Assembly: GCA_003565625.1 (NCBI GenBank)
Contig: PXBD01000050.1
Span: forward strand, 1-64,000
Direction: 5' to 3'
Length of the DNA: 64,000 nucleotides
From: Gammaproteobacteria bacterium
Lineage (GTDB): Bacteria > Pseudomonadota > Gammaproteobacteria > Xanthomonadales > Wenzhouxiangellaceae
Part shown: positions 18,788 to 30,139 of the stretch, piece by piece
How positions within the stretch are numbered: position 1 is the stretch's first letter
Layout: every line of letters begins with the position of its first letter
Position numbers and translations under genes: made by a program
Notes under the pieces: generated by a model
What the model saw: the letters and a program-made list of their open reading frames with translations, nothing else
What the model was told of the DNA's origin: nothing
Database searches by the model: none

Positions 18788-20610
18788 TGAGCGCATTTGA
18801 CGGGGCGGCTTTCGCCCGCAGCCTGACCACCGGTCCCGGCGTATACCTGATGAAGGACGACCAGGATCGGGTGCTGTACGTGGGCAAGGCGCGCAATCTG
18901 CGCCGCCGTGTGGCCAGCTACTTCAGTCGCCACGACAAGGGCGCGCGCATCGGGCTGATGGTTCGCCGGACCGCGGCCATGGAGGTCAGCCTGACCCGAA
19001 CCGAGGCCGAAGCCTTGCTGTTGGAAAACGAGTGGATCAAAGCCTATCGGCCGCGGTTCAACATCAATCTGCGTGACGACAAGAGCTATCCCTGGATTCG
19101 CCTCGACACCAGCCACGAATTCCCGCGCATCGCCTTTTATCGCGGCAGCCGCAAACCGGCCGGGGAGTACTTCGGACCCTATTCCAGCGCGGGTGCGGTG
19201 CGCGAGTCGCTGAACCAGATCTACCGCCTGTTCGGCCTGCGCCAGTGCCGCGACAGCGTATTTTCCAATCGCTCCCGGCCGTGCCTGCAGTACCAGATCG
19301 GACGGTGCTCGGCGCCCTGCGTGGGCTATGTGTCTGCGGCGGACTACGCGCGCGATGTGGAAGCGGCCCGGCGCCTGCTCAAGGGCGAAGACGCGGCCGT
19401 GATCGATTATCTGGCCGAGCGCATGCAGGCGGCGAGTGCCGCCCTGGATTTCGAAAATGCGGCGGCGCTGCGTGATCATATCCAGTCGCTGCAGCGGGTT
19501 CGTTCCAGCCAGTACGTGGCCGGCAGCAGTGAAACCCTGGACGTGGTCGCGCTCAGCCGCACCGGCGGCCAGGCCGCCCTGCAGCTGGTCGAGTTCCGCC
19601 AGGGCCGCAACGCCGGCGGTCACTGCTTTTTTCCCGCCAATCTGCACGAGGAATCCAGCAGCGGCGACATCATGGCCGCGTTTCTGGGCCAGTACTACGC
19701 CGAACGCGTTCCGCCGGCCCAGATCCTGCTGTCGCACGAGCCGGCTGAAGCGGCCCTGTGGGCGGAGGCGCTGGGGCGCAAGCGCGGTGCCCAGGTGGCG
19801 CTGCGCTGGCGCCTGCGGGGCCAGCGTGCGCAATGGGTCAAGCTGGCGCTGACCAATGCCGAGGATGCGTTGCGACGCCGTCTGGTCGAGCGCGACCAGG
19901 TGGGCAGGGGGCTTCAGGCCCTGACCGAGCTGCTCGATCTCGAGGCCTGCCCCGAGCGGGTCGAATGTTTTGATATCAGCCATATTTCCGGCACCGAGAC
20001 CGTCGGTGCCTGCGTGGTGTTCGGCCCGGGCGGGGCGTTGAAGAAACAGTATCGCCACTACAATATTCGCGGCATCGAGCCGGGGGATGACTACGCCGCC
20101 ATGGCCCAGGTCCTGGAGCGCCGTTACCGGCGCGCACTGGAACAACAGGAGCCTTTGCCGGACCTGGTCCTGATCGACGGCGGCCGCGGTCAGCTCGGCC
20201 GCGCCCGGGCAGTAATGGAAGAGCTCGGACTGGACGCCATTGCGCTGGTCGGCGTGGCCAAGGGAGCAGCACGCAAGGCCGGCCACGAACGCCTGATGGT
20301 CGGCCAGCAGGAGGTGGTGCCAGGGCCGCATCATCCGGCCTCTCACCTGGTCCAGCAGATTCGTGACGAGGCCCACCGGTTTGCGATACGCGGGCACCGC
20401 CGGGCGCGCCAGCAGCGCGCCCAGCGTTCTCCGCTGGAAGCCATTCCAGGGGTTGGTCCGGCGCGCCGTCAGAAGCTGCTCAGCCACTTTGGCGGCCTGC
20501 AGGGACTGCGCAAGGCCGGCAGCGAAGAGTTGATGAAAGTGCCGGGCATCCAGCGGGCGCTGGCCGAGCGCATCGTCGAACATCTGCGAAACGCCGAAAT
20601 CCAGGGATAG
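18787..20610 (+). CDS. uvrC: Excinuclease ABC subunit C
   Basis: A 607-residue nuclease making both incisions in nucleotide excision repair. It has the N-terminal GIY-YIG domain (GVYLMKDDQDRVLYVGKARNL), a cysteine cluster (CLQYQIGRCSAPC), a UVR motif (about 200-235) that binds UvrB, the RNase H-like domain with ECFDISHISGTETVGACVVF and LVLIDGGRGQLGRA, and C-terminal helix-hairpin-helix repeats (IPGVGPARRQKLLSHFG; VPGIQRALAERIVEHL). The start is ATG 18787 in TGATG with the preceding stop; a TTG one codon earlier is less likely. Confidence 0.96.
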   Translation: MSAFDGAAFARSLTTGPGVYLMKDDQDRVLYVGKARNLRRRVASYFSRHDKGARIGLMVRRTAAMEVSLTRTEAEALLLENEWIKAYRPRFNINLRDDKSYPWIRLDTSHEFPRIAFYRGSRKPAGEYFGPYSSAGAVRESLNQIYRLFGLRQCRDSVFSNRSRPCLQYQIGRCSAPCVGYVSAADYARDVEAARRLLKGEDAAVIDYLAERMQAASAALDFENAAALRDHIQSLQRVRSSQYVAGSSETLDVVALSRTGGQAALQLVEFRQGRNAGGHCFFPANLHEESSSGDIMAAFLGQYYAERVPPAQILLSHEPAEAALWAEALGRKRGAQVALRWRLRGQRAQWVKLALTNAEDALRRRLVERDQVGRGLQALTELLDLEACPERVECFDISHISGTETVGACVVFGPGGALKKQYRHYNIRGIEPGDDYAAMAQVLERRYRRALEQQEPLPDLVLIDGGRGQLGRARAVMEELGLDAIALVGVAKGAARKAGHERLMVGQQEVVPGPHHPASHLVQQIRDEAHRFAIRGHRRARQQRAQRSPLEAIPGVGPARRQKLLSHFGGLQGLRKAGSEELMKVPGIQRALAERIVEHLRNAEIQG

Positions 20611-20670
20611 ATCCTGTTCCGGAGGCGGAATTGCGAGATAATCAAGCCCTGACTTTGAGGATGTTCGCGC

Positions 20671-21231
20671 GTGCAGTTGACGATTCCCACCATACTGACC
20701 CTGCTGCGGATCGTCATGATTCCGGTGCTGGTGGTGGTCTTTTACCTGCCGGTGGAATGGTCCAACCTGGCCGCGCTGCTGGTGTTTGCGCTGGCAGCCA
20801 TCACCGACTGGCTCGATGGCTGGATCGCGCGCCGTTACGGCATGGCCATCGCCTTCGGCGCGTTTCTTGATCCGGTTGCCGACAAGCTGATGGTGACCGT
20901 GGCGCTGATCCTGATCGTGCAGCGCAACCCGGAATGGCTGCTGGCGCTGTCCTCGGCGATCATCATCGGGCGGGAAATTACCGTTTCGGCGCTCCGGGAG
21001 TGGATGGCGGCGTTGGGCGAGAGCGGGCGAGTCCGGGTAGCCTGGACCGGCAAGATCAAGACCATTCTGCAAATGGTCGCGATCGGTTTCCTGCTGTTCC
21101 GGGAAAATTTGCTGGGGCTGCCGATCCTGCAGATCGGAATCGGCCTGCTGGTGATCGCCGCCGCCCTGACCATCGCATCCATGATTTCCTATCTGCGCGC
21201 CGCCTGGCCGGCGGTGCGTCGCCAGCAGTGA
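20671..21231 (+). CDS. pgsA: CDP-diacylglycerol-glycerol-3-phosphate 3-phosphatidyltransferase
   Basis: A 186-residue multi-pass inner-membrane enzyme that forms phosphatidylglycerol-phosphate from CDP-diacylglycerol. The CDP-alcohol phosphotransferase motif is complete: DWLDGWIARRYG...GAFLDPVADK. The NIPTILTLLRI-type opening (here TIPTILTLLRIVMIP) is typical of PgsA. Start is GTG 20671, 60 bp after uvrC. It would draw on CDP-diacylglycerol, which the Tam41-like gene at 38722-39648 could also supply. Confidence 0.95.
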   Translation: MQLTIPTILTLLRIVMIPVLVVVFYLPVEWSNLAALLVFALAAITDWLDGWIARRYGMAIAFGAFLDPVADKLMVTVALILIVQRNPEWLLALSSAIIIGREITVSALREWMAALGESGRVRVAWTGKIKTILQMVAIGFLLFRENLLGLPILQIGIGLLVIAAALTIASMISYLRAAWPAVRRQQ

Positions 21232-21241
21232 GAGTTTGACC

Positions 21242-22084
21242 ATGGGATTGACCCGCTCCAACGCCCGCAAGCGCGCCAGCCAGGCTGACCGCGCCGATCG
21301 CCACGCCTTGTATGAAGCCAGCGTGCAGGATCCGGAGACCGAGCTGGAGTTCGTCGCCGAGACCTTCGGCGCCGTGGCCGGCCGCCCCTTGCGCAGGCTG
21401 CGCGAGGACTTCTGCGGAACCGGCAACACGGCCTGCGCCTGGGTGCGGGCGGGCGCATCCAATGAAGCCATCGGGGTCGATCTCGACGCCAACGTACTCG
21501 ATTGGGGACACCGGCATCACCTGGAAGCACTCAAGCCGGGCCAGCGCAAGCGCATCCGGCTCGTGGAAGGCGACGTGTTGAGTACTGCTATCGAACCGGT
21601 AGACGCCATTCTGGCGATGAATTTCAGCTATTACCTGTTTACCCGTCGCGATCTGCTGCGCGCGTATTTCGAGCGCGCCCGGGCCGGGCTGGTCGACGAC
21701 GGCGTGTTGTTTCTCGACGCCTTTGGCGGCTATGACGCCCACCGCGAAATCGAGGAGCGCACCGAGTACGACGACTTCACCTACGTCTGGGACCAGGCCA
21801 GCTTCGACCCGATTCACCACCACATGACCTGCCGGATTCACTTCGAATTTGCTGACGGCTCCAGGCTGGACAACGCGTTCGAGTACCACTGGCGCCTGTG
21901 GACCCTGCCCGAAATCCGTGAACTGCTTCTCGAGGCCGGCTTCGCCCGGGCCACCATTTACTGGGAAGGAACCGACGAGGACACGGGCGAGGGCGACGGT
22001 ATCTACACCCCGGCTGAAATCGGTGACGCCGATGCTGGCTGGATCTGCTACCTGGTGGCGGAGAAGGGCGCCGGACCATTCTGA
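21242..22084 (+). CDS. Class I SAM-dependent methyltransferase, substrate unknown
   Basis: A 280-residue protein with a Rossmann methyltransferase core: motif I REDFCGTGNTACAWV, motif II acidic GVDLDANVLDWG, and VDAILAMNFSYYLFTRRDLL after motif III. The C-terminal half (FDPIHHHMTCRIHFEFADGS; WTLPEIRELLLEAGF) resembles small-molecule methyltransferases. I do not recognise the substrate. ATG 21242 follows pgsA by 10 bp with GAGAG upstream; a TTG two codons earlier is an alternative. Probably co-transcribed with pgsA and fumC. Confidence 0.8.
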   Translation: MGLTRSNARKRASQADRADRHALYEASVQDPETELEFVAETFGAVAGRPLRRLREDFCGTGNTACAWVRAGASNEAIGVDLDANVLDWGHRHHLEALKPGQRKRIRLVEGDVLSTAIEPVDAILAMNFSYYLFTRRDLLRAYFERARAGLVDDGVLFLDAFGGYDAHREIEERTEYDDFTYVWDQASFDPIHHHMTCRIHFEFADGSRLDNAFEYHWRLWTLPEIRELLLEAGFARATIYWEGTDEDTGEGDGIYTPAEIGDADAGWICYLVAEKGAGPF

Positions 22085-22117
22085 TCCATCGATAATCAAG
22101 CACAAAGGGAGAGCACC

Positions 22118-23494
22118 ATGACGACTTACCGCACCGAACGTGACAGCATGGGCGAGCTGCAGGTCCCTGCTGACGCCCTGTGGGGCGCGCAGACCCAGCG
22201 CGCGGTGGATAACTTTCCGGTCAGCGGCCAGCCCATGCCGGCCGCCTTTATTCGCGCTCTGGGCTTGATCAAGGGCGCTTGTGCTCAAGCCAACGAGCAG
22301 CTGGATCTGCTCGATTCGCCGCGCGCCCGGGCCATTTGCGCCGCCGCCGCCCGGGTTGCCGCCAACGAGGTCGACGAACACTTCCCTGTCGATGTCTACC
22401 AGACCGGATCGGGCACCAGCTCCAACATGAACGCCAACGAAGTGATCGCCCGACTGGCCGACCCGGATGGTGCCCTGGGCGTCCATCCCAACGATCACGT
22501 CAACATGGGCCAAAGTTCCAACGACGTGGTGCCGACGGCTATTCAGGTCAGTGCCTGCCTGCAGACCAGCGAGCATCTGCTGCCGGCAGTTGACCATCTG
22601 CTTCAGATCCTGGGCGAGCGCGCCAGGGAACTGGCCGCGGTAGCCAAGACCGGGCGCACTCACTTGATGGACGCCATGCCGGTCACGCTTGGTCAGGAAC
22701 TCGATGCCTGGGCGGCCCAGCTGACCAGCGCGCGGGCGCGCCTGGTGGACGCGCTGGGGCGTATGCACAAGCTGCCGCAGGGCGGCACCGCCGTGGGCAC
22801 GGGCATCAATGCGCATCCGGATTTCGGCGCCTCCGTTGCCGGCGCCCTGACCGAGGCCAGCGGTTTCGAATTCGTTTCGGCCGACAACCGGTTCGAAGGC
22901 ATCGGCAGTCAGGACGCCGCGGTGGAGTTGTCCGGCCAGCTCAAGACCCTGGCCGTGTGCCTGATGAAGATTGCTAATGACCTGCGCTGGATGAATTCCG
23001 GCCCGCTGGCAGGGCTTGGTGAAATCGAGCTGCAGGCCCTGCAGCCGGGCAGTTCCATCATGCCGGGCAAGGTCAACCCGGTCATTCCGGAAGCCGTCTG
23101 CATGGTCGCGGCCCGGGTGATCGGCAACGACAGCACCATTACCGTGGCCGGCCAGTCCGGCAATTTCCAGCTCAACGTCATGCTGCCGGTGGTCGCCGCG
23201 ACCCTGCTGGACAGTCTGCACATCCTCGGCAACGTGGTCCGCCTGCTGGCCGACAAGGCGATCGCCACCTTCCGCGTGCGCCACGAGACGCTCAACGAAG
23301 CCCTGGACCGCAATCCGATTCTGGTGACTGCACTGAACCCGGTCATCGGCTATGAGAAGGGCGCGGCGGCGGCCAAGCAGGCCTACGCCGAAGGTCGACC
23401 GATCATCGATGTGGCGCTGGAGCTCACCGACCTGTCGCGCGCAGAGCTGGAGGCCCTGCTGGATCCGCTCAAGCTCACGCGCGGGGGACTGTAA
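22118..23494 (+). CDS. fumC: Class II fumarate hydratase
   Basis: A 458-residue oxygen-stable fumarase of the TCA cycle. Conserved regions are GSGTSSNMNANEV, GRTHLMDAMPVTLGQE and the superfamily signature GSSIMPGKVNPVIPE. The opening YRTERDSMGELQVPADALWGAQTQRA is typical of FumC. AAGGGAGA precedes the ATG. The length matches the family. Confidence 0.96.
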   Translation: MTTYRTERDSMGELQVPADALWGAQTQRAVDNFPVSGQPMPAAFIRALGLIKGACAQANEQLDLLDSPRARAICAAAARVAANEVDEHFPVDVYQTGSGTSSNMNANEVIARLADPDGALGVHPNDHVNMGQSSNDVVPTAIQVSACLQTSEHLLPAVDHLLQILGERARELAAVAKTGRTHLMDAMPVTLGQELDAWAAQLTSARARLVDALGRMHKLPQGGTAVGTGINAHPDFGASVAGALTEASGFEFVSADNRFEGIGSQDAAVELSGQLKTLAVCLMKIANDLRWMNSGPLAGLGEIELQALQPGSSIMPGKVNPVIPEAVCMVAARVIGNDSTITVAGQSGNFQLNVMLPVVAATLLDSLHILGNVVRLLADKAIATFRVRHETLNEALDRNPILVTALNPVIGYEKGAAAAKQAYAEGRPIIDVALELTDLSRAELEALLDPLKLTRGGL

Positions 23495-23504
23495 GCCGGG
23501 CGCC

Positions 23505-24023
23505 ATGCGCTGGCGTCCGCCACCACAGCGTTCCAGCCCCTACATCACCGAGGCCGGTCTGCGCCGCCTGCGCGCCGAATTGACCGGGCTGTGGCCGCAA
23601 CGGCGCGAGGTGGTTGCAGCCCTCAGCGCCGCCGCGGCCGAGGGCGATCGCTCGGAAAACGCGGAATACATCTATCGCAAGAAACAGCTGCGCGAGATGG
23701 ATCGCCGCATTCGCTACCTGCAAAAACGGCTCGACCAGCTGCAGCCGGTCTCTGCCAGGCCGGCCGACCGCACCCGCATTTTTTTTGGCGCGATGGTGGA
23801 AGTCGAAGATGGTGAGGGCGATTGTCAGCGATATCGGATCGTTGGGGCCGACGAGATCGGTGACCAGCCCGAGGCCGTTTCGGTAGACTCTCCGGTGGCT
23901 CGGGCTTTGCTGGGGAAAAGCGTCGGCGCGGAAGTGGGATTGGAGGCGCCCGGGGGAAGGCGCTGCCTGCGGGTGCTTTCGGTTCGGTATCCGGAGGACG
24001 ACGGCCAGGACAATGGGGCTTGA
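23505..24023 (+). CDS. greB: Transcription elongation factor GreB
   Basis: A 172-residue cleavage-stimulating factor that rescues backtracked RNA polymerase. The N-terminal coiled-coil domain starts YITEAGLRRLRAEL and carries AAAEGDRSENAEYIYRKK, with the acidic tip residues D and E; the C-terminal FKBP-like domain includes FGAMVEVED and SPVARALLGK. The long basic Y-R-K-K loop favours GreB over GreA. ATG 23505 lies 10 bp after fumC. The stop codon TGA (24021-24023) lies inside the -35 element of the hsp20 promoter. Confidence 0.9.
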   Translation: MRWRPPPQRSSPYITEAGLRRLRAELTGLWPQRREVVAALSAAAAEGDRSENAEYIYRKKQLREMDRRIRYLQKRLDQLQPVSARPADRTRIFFGAMVEVEDGEGDCQRYRIVGADEIGDQPEAVSVDSPVARALLGKSVGAEVGLEAPGGRRCLRVLSVRYPEDDGQDNGA

Positions 24024-24047
24024 AACTTTCCCGGGCCATTCCCATCT
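24019..24047 (+). promoter_or_regulatory. Sigma32 (RpoH)-type heat-shock promoter of hsp20
   Basis: CTTGAAA (24019-24025) is a perfect sigma32 -35 element and TCCCATCT (24040-24047) matches the -10 consensus CCCCATNT in 7 of 8 positions. The spacer is 14 bp, within the preferred 13-15. The -35 overlaps the greB stop codon. Predicted transcription start is about 24054. Confidence 0.85.
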
Positions 24048-24053
24048 AAGTTT

Positions 24054-24147
24054 GCGAAGGCGCCGCAAGGGCCTTCACCTGATCCGGCCTGATGGGCAGG
24101 CGGATCGCAACCTTTCACTTATTGCTTCTCATATGGAGGATAAGCAT
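24054..24147 (+). promoter_or_regulatory. ROSE-like RNA thermometer in the hsp20 5' UTR
   Basis: The roughly 94-nt leader folds into three hairpins. Hairpin I is GAAGGC/GCCTTC (24056-24061, 24071-24076). Hairpin II is GATCCG(G)CCT/AGGCGGATC (24081-24090, 24098-24106). Hairpin III pairs TTGCT (24122-24126) with AGGAT (24137-24141), extended by TC/GG, so it masks the GGAGGA ribosome-binding site (24135-24140). UUGCU facing AGGAU, with its U-U and G-G mismatches, is the hallmark of ROSE elements, which melt at high temperature and release translation of small heat-shock genes. Confidence 0.8.
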
Positions 24148-24609
24148 ATGACCAACTTTGATCTCACCCCCCTGTACCGCACCGCAATCGGTTTTGATCG
24201 TCTGGCCGACATGCTGTCGAACGCCTCGCGCGTCGATTCCGGCGGTTATCCCCCCTACAACATCGAATCTCTGGGCGAGGATCGCTACCGGATCACCATG
24301 GCGGTGGCCGGATTTGCCGAGGCAGATCTGGACATCGTCACCGAACGCAACACGTTGACGGTGTCGGGCAGCAAGGCCGACAACGCACAACCCGAGGAGG
24401 GCGAACTGCTCTACCGCGGGATTGCCACCCGTTCGTTCGAGCGTCGCTTCCAGCTGGCCGATCACGTGGAAGTTCATGGAGCACGGCTGGAAAACGGACT
24501 GCTCCACATCGAGCTCAAGCGCGAGCTGCCGGAGCAGATGAAACCACGCAAGATCGAAATCGGCGGTGGTCGGTTGATCGACGAGGAGCGCAAAGTCAAG
24601 GCAGCCTGA
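24148..24609 (+). CDS. Small heat-shock protein, Hsp20/IbpA family
   Basis: A 153-residue ATP-independent holdase that binds unfolding proteins. It opens with FDLTPLYRTAIGFDRLADML and YPPYNIE, like IbpA/IbpB, followed by the alpha-crystallin domain (about 33-125) with ENGLLHIELKRELPE (the GxL/LxI region) and a C-terminal PRKIEIG (I-x-I-like) tail. ATG 24148 is 7 bases after GGAGGA; an ATG at 24133 is in frame but lies inside the thermometer hairpin. Both a sigma32-type promoter and a ROSE-like leader sit upstream, giving transcriptional and translational heat control. Confidence 0.93.
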   Translation: MTNFDLTPLYRTAIGFDRLADMLSNASRVDSGGYPPYNIESLGEDRYRITMAVAGFAEADLDIVTERNTLTVSGSKADNAQPEEGELLYRGIATRSFERRFQLADHVEVHGARLENGLLHIELKRELPEQMKPRKIEIGGGRLIDEERKVKAA

Positions 24610-24645
24610 CTGCCTTTGGCGAGCGCGTCTGGTGGACGTCACTAC

Positions 24646-24676
24646 AGGGGCACCCGTCACGGGTGCCTCTTTTTTT
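24646..24676 (+). terminator. Rho-independent terminator after hsp20
   Basis: An 11-bp stem (AGGGGCACCCG 24646-24656; CGGGTGCCTCT 24660-24670) with a TCA loop is followed by six Ts. It ends the hsp20 transcript and separates it from plsC, whose ATG is 14 bp further on. Confidence 0.93.
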
Positions 24677-24689
24677 GGATAATGGGGTG

Positions 24690-25442
24690 ATGTCGACTAC
24701 GCTCGAAAAACCTCCCGTCTGGCTGCGTCTTTACCCGCTCTGGCAGTGGCTGGTGTTCATTCCAGTGGCCGTCGTTGCCACGATTTTCGCTGGGCTTGCA
24801 GCGGTGCCGACCGCGCTCGTATCGCCGCGCGCGGCCAACCTGCAGATTGCGGTCCGATGGAGCCGGCTGCTGGCCTGGCTGACGCCGGCGCGGGTAGAAG
24901 TCGAGGGGGCGGAGCACGTCGAGCCGGGGCAATCCTACGTCGTGGTTGCCAATCATCAGAGCCAGTTCGACATTCCGGTGATCTATGGTTTTTGTGGTCT
25001 GGATCTGCGCTGGGTGATGAAAGCCGAGCTGCGCCGAATTCCCTTTGTTGCGTCGGGTTGTCGGGCGATCGGCCATATCTTCATCGATCGATCCAATCCT
25101 GAACAGGCACGGCAGGCGATCAATCTGGCCGTATCGCGTCTCCAGGCCGGCACCGGTATCCTGTTTTTCCCCGAGGGCACACGCAGCCGCAGCGGCGAAC
25201 TGCTGCCCTTCAAGAAGGGCGCATTTCGGGTTGCCGTGGACCAGGAGCTTCCGGTCCTGCCGTTGACCGTCAGCGGCACGCGCGAGGTCATGCCGGCCGG
25301 TTCCCTGAGCCTGTGTCCGGGGACGGTTCGTCTGCAGATTCATCCGCCGGTGTCTACGGTGGGCAGCACGACTGCCGATATTGAACCGCTCAAGGAGGCG
25401 GTGCGCGCCACGATCGCCTCTGGTCTGGGGAAGTCGAGCTGA
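24690..25442 (+). CDS. plsC: 1-acyl-sn-glycerol-3-phosphate acyltransferase
   Basis: A 250-residue inner-membrane acyltransferase converting lysophosphatidic acid to phosphatidic acid. Motif I is NHQSQFD (H-X4-D), motif II includes KAELRRIPF, and motif III is FFPEGTRSRSGELLPFKKG. An N-terminal TM helix (WQWLVFIPVAVVATIFAG) anchors it. ATG 24690 is preferred, because upstream in-frame codons lie inside the terminator hairpin. It shares one base with the rhomboid start (TGATG). The 14-bp gap to the terminator suggests its promoter overlaps the end of hsp20. Confidence 0.93.
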   Translation: MSTTLEKPPVWLRLYPLWQWLVFIPVAVVATIFAGLAAVPTALVSPRAANLQIAVRWSRLLAWLTPARVEVEGAEHVEPGQSYVVVANHQSQFDIPVIYGFCGLDLRWVMKAELRRIPFVASGCRAIGHIFIDRSNPEQARQAINLAVSRLQAGTGILFFPEGTRSRSGELLPFKKGAFRVAVDQELPVLPLTVSGTREVMPAGSLSLCPGTVRLQIHPPVSTVGSTTADIEPLKEAVRATIASGLGKSS

Positions 25443-26101
25443 TGCGCCTGGACATGCCCGATCCGGACTATTCCGCCTCGGGCCGGGCGCGGTCGAATTT
25501 TCGCCTGGCCGTCAAGCTGTCGCTGGGCTTTGTCGGTCTGGTCTGGCTGATGTTCGGCCTCCAGCAGTTGATCGGGCCACAAATGACCGCGCTGGGCTTG
25601 CGCCCGCGCGATCCGGCCGGTCTGCTGGGGCTGGTGACGACCCCGCTGCTGCACGGCAGTTTTTCGCATCTGCTGTCCAACAGCCTGCCGCTGTTTGTCG
25701 GCGGCGTCGCCATGCTGTTTCTCTACCCCAATTCCAGCCTGCGGGTTCTGCCTGCGCTGTACCTGGGCTCGGCCGCCCTGGCCTGGACTTTCGCCCGGCC
25801 GAGTATTCATATCGGTGCCAGTGGCCTGGTCTACGGCATGCTCACCTATGTCTTCGTTGCCGGCATTCTGCGCCGGGATTTACGATCGGTCGGGGTCTCG
25901 CTGATGGTCTGGTTTTTTTACGGATCGATGGTCTGGGGCGTGTTCCCGCTGGCTCCCCGCATGAGCTGGGAGTTGCACGCCAGCGGCCTGGTCCTGGGGC
26001 TGGTGCTGGCGTTCGTGTATCGGCGCTGGGATCGCCCCCCGATCAAACGGTATGACTGGGAAGACGAGGACGATGACTGGCCCGGTTCGGGCTTGCACTA
26101 A
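25442..26101 (+). CDS. Rhomboid-family intramembrane serine protease
   Basis: A 219-residue polytopic membrane protein. The catalytic serine lies in HIGASGLVYGML (GASG motif) and the catalytic histidine in WELHASGLVLG on a late helix; LLHGSFSHLLSNSLPLFVGG is the conserved H-x-x-x-N helix. It cleaves membrane-embedded substrates; none can be named from context. The acidic C-terminal tail (DWEDEDDDW) is cytoplasmic or periplasmic depending on topology. Translationally coupled to plsC, convergent with aat 7 bp away. Confidence 0.9.
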   Translation: MRLDMPDPDYSASGRARSNFRLAVKLSLGFVGLVWLMFGLQQLIGPQMTALGLRPRDPAGLLGLVTTPLLHGSFSHLLSNSLPLFVGGVAMLFLYPNSSLRVLPALYLGSAALAWTFARPSIHIGASGLVYGMLTYVFVAGILRRDLRSVGVSLMVWFFYGSMVWGVFPLAPRMSWELHASGLVLGLVLAFVYRRWDRPPIKRYDWEDEDDDWPGSGLH

Positions 26102-26108
26102 TGGCACA

Positions 26109-26825
26109 TTAGCGCCGCAGGGCAAGAAAGCGTTCGTGCCAGCTTCCCACCCGGTCCGGTCGGTCGATGCCCGCGCGCAGCACGGCCCGGAATTCATCGC
26201 CGCTGAGCAGGCGCACGCCCATGCGCTCCAGATGAGGGTTCCATACCTGGCAGTCGGCCAGCAGGAAGCCCCAGTGCTCCAGAGCCTGCATCAGCGCGAC
26301 CAGAGCGATCTTGGATGCGTCGCGGCGCCGGTGAAATTTCGATTCAGCGAAAAATACTTTGCCCAGGCTGAGTCCGTACAGCCCGCCAACCAGCTCACCG
26401 TCGAACCGAACCTCCACGCTGTGGGCGTGGCCGGCTTCATGCAGATGGAGAAAGGCGCTGCGCAGTTCAGGGGTGATCCAGGTGCCGCCATCGTCACTTC
26501 GAGGGCCAGCACAGCCGTCGATGACGGCGGCGAAATCCTCGTCCATGCTGACTTTGAATGTTCCCTGGCGAATGGTGCGGGCAAGCCGGCGGCTGACGTG
26601 CACGTGCCCGGGCAGGAACACGGCCCGGGGTTTCGGTGACCACCACAGGATAGGCGAATCCTCACCGTACCAGGGAAAGACGCCCTGTCTGTAGGCATTC
26701 AGCAGGCGGTTCGGGTGCAGATCACCGCCCCAGGCCAGCAGCCCGTCCGGATGGAGGTTGCCGGCCGGGTTGGGGAAGGGCGCGTTCGGGTCCGGTGGCA
26801 GGCAGGGAATGGGGTAGCGGTGCAC
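26109..26825 (-). CDS. aat: Leucyl/phenylalanyl-tRNA-protein transferase
   Basis: A 238-residue enzyme transferring Leu or Phe from tRNA onto N-terminal Arg/Lys of proteins, marking them for ClpAP (N-degron pathway). Conserved blocks are FPNPAGNLHPDGLLAWGGDL, GVFPWYGEDSPILWWSPKPR and SVEVRFDGELVGGLYGLSLG. Length matches the family. It is the last gene of trxB-GNAT-aat on the minus strand, 9 bp after the GNAT gene. Confidence 0.96.
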   Translation of the reverse strand: MHRYPIPCLPPDPNAPFPNPAGNLHPDGLLAWGGDLHPNRLLNAYRQGVFPWYGEDSPILWWSPKPRAVFLPGHVHVSRRLARTIRQGTFKVSMDEDFAAVIDGCAGPRSDDGGTWITPELRSAFLHLHEAGHAHSVEVRFDGELVGGLYGLSLGKVFFAESKFHRRRDASKIALVALMQALEHWGFLLADCQVWNPHLERMGVRLLSGDEFRAVLRAGIDRPDRVGSWHERFLALRR

Positions 26826-26834
26826 GACGGCTGG

Positions 26835-30113
<3,279 letters not shown>

Positions 30114-30139
30114 GCTGTGCCGCCGGCAGGTTAGCGGAT

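Noticed and set aside
18697..21492. 931-codon open frame on the minus strand opposite uvrC and pgsA
   Set aside because: High-GC antisense frame; its peptide is low-complexity and unlike any family, while uvrC and pgsA on the other strand are unmistakable.
21056..23506. 816-codon minus-strand frame opposite the methyltransferase and fumC
   Set aside because: Pure antisense of conserved genes; no start signal or recognisable domain.
24133..24135. Alternative ATG for hsp20 five codons upstream
   Set aside because: It lies in the loop of the thermometer hairpin and before the GGAGGA site, which is well placed only for ATG 24148.
24013..24147. Further N-terminal extension of hsp20 in the open frame
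   Set aside because: It overlaps the promoter and leader, and the peptide does not resemble the start of Hsp20 proteins.
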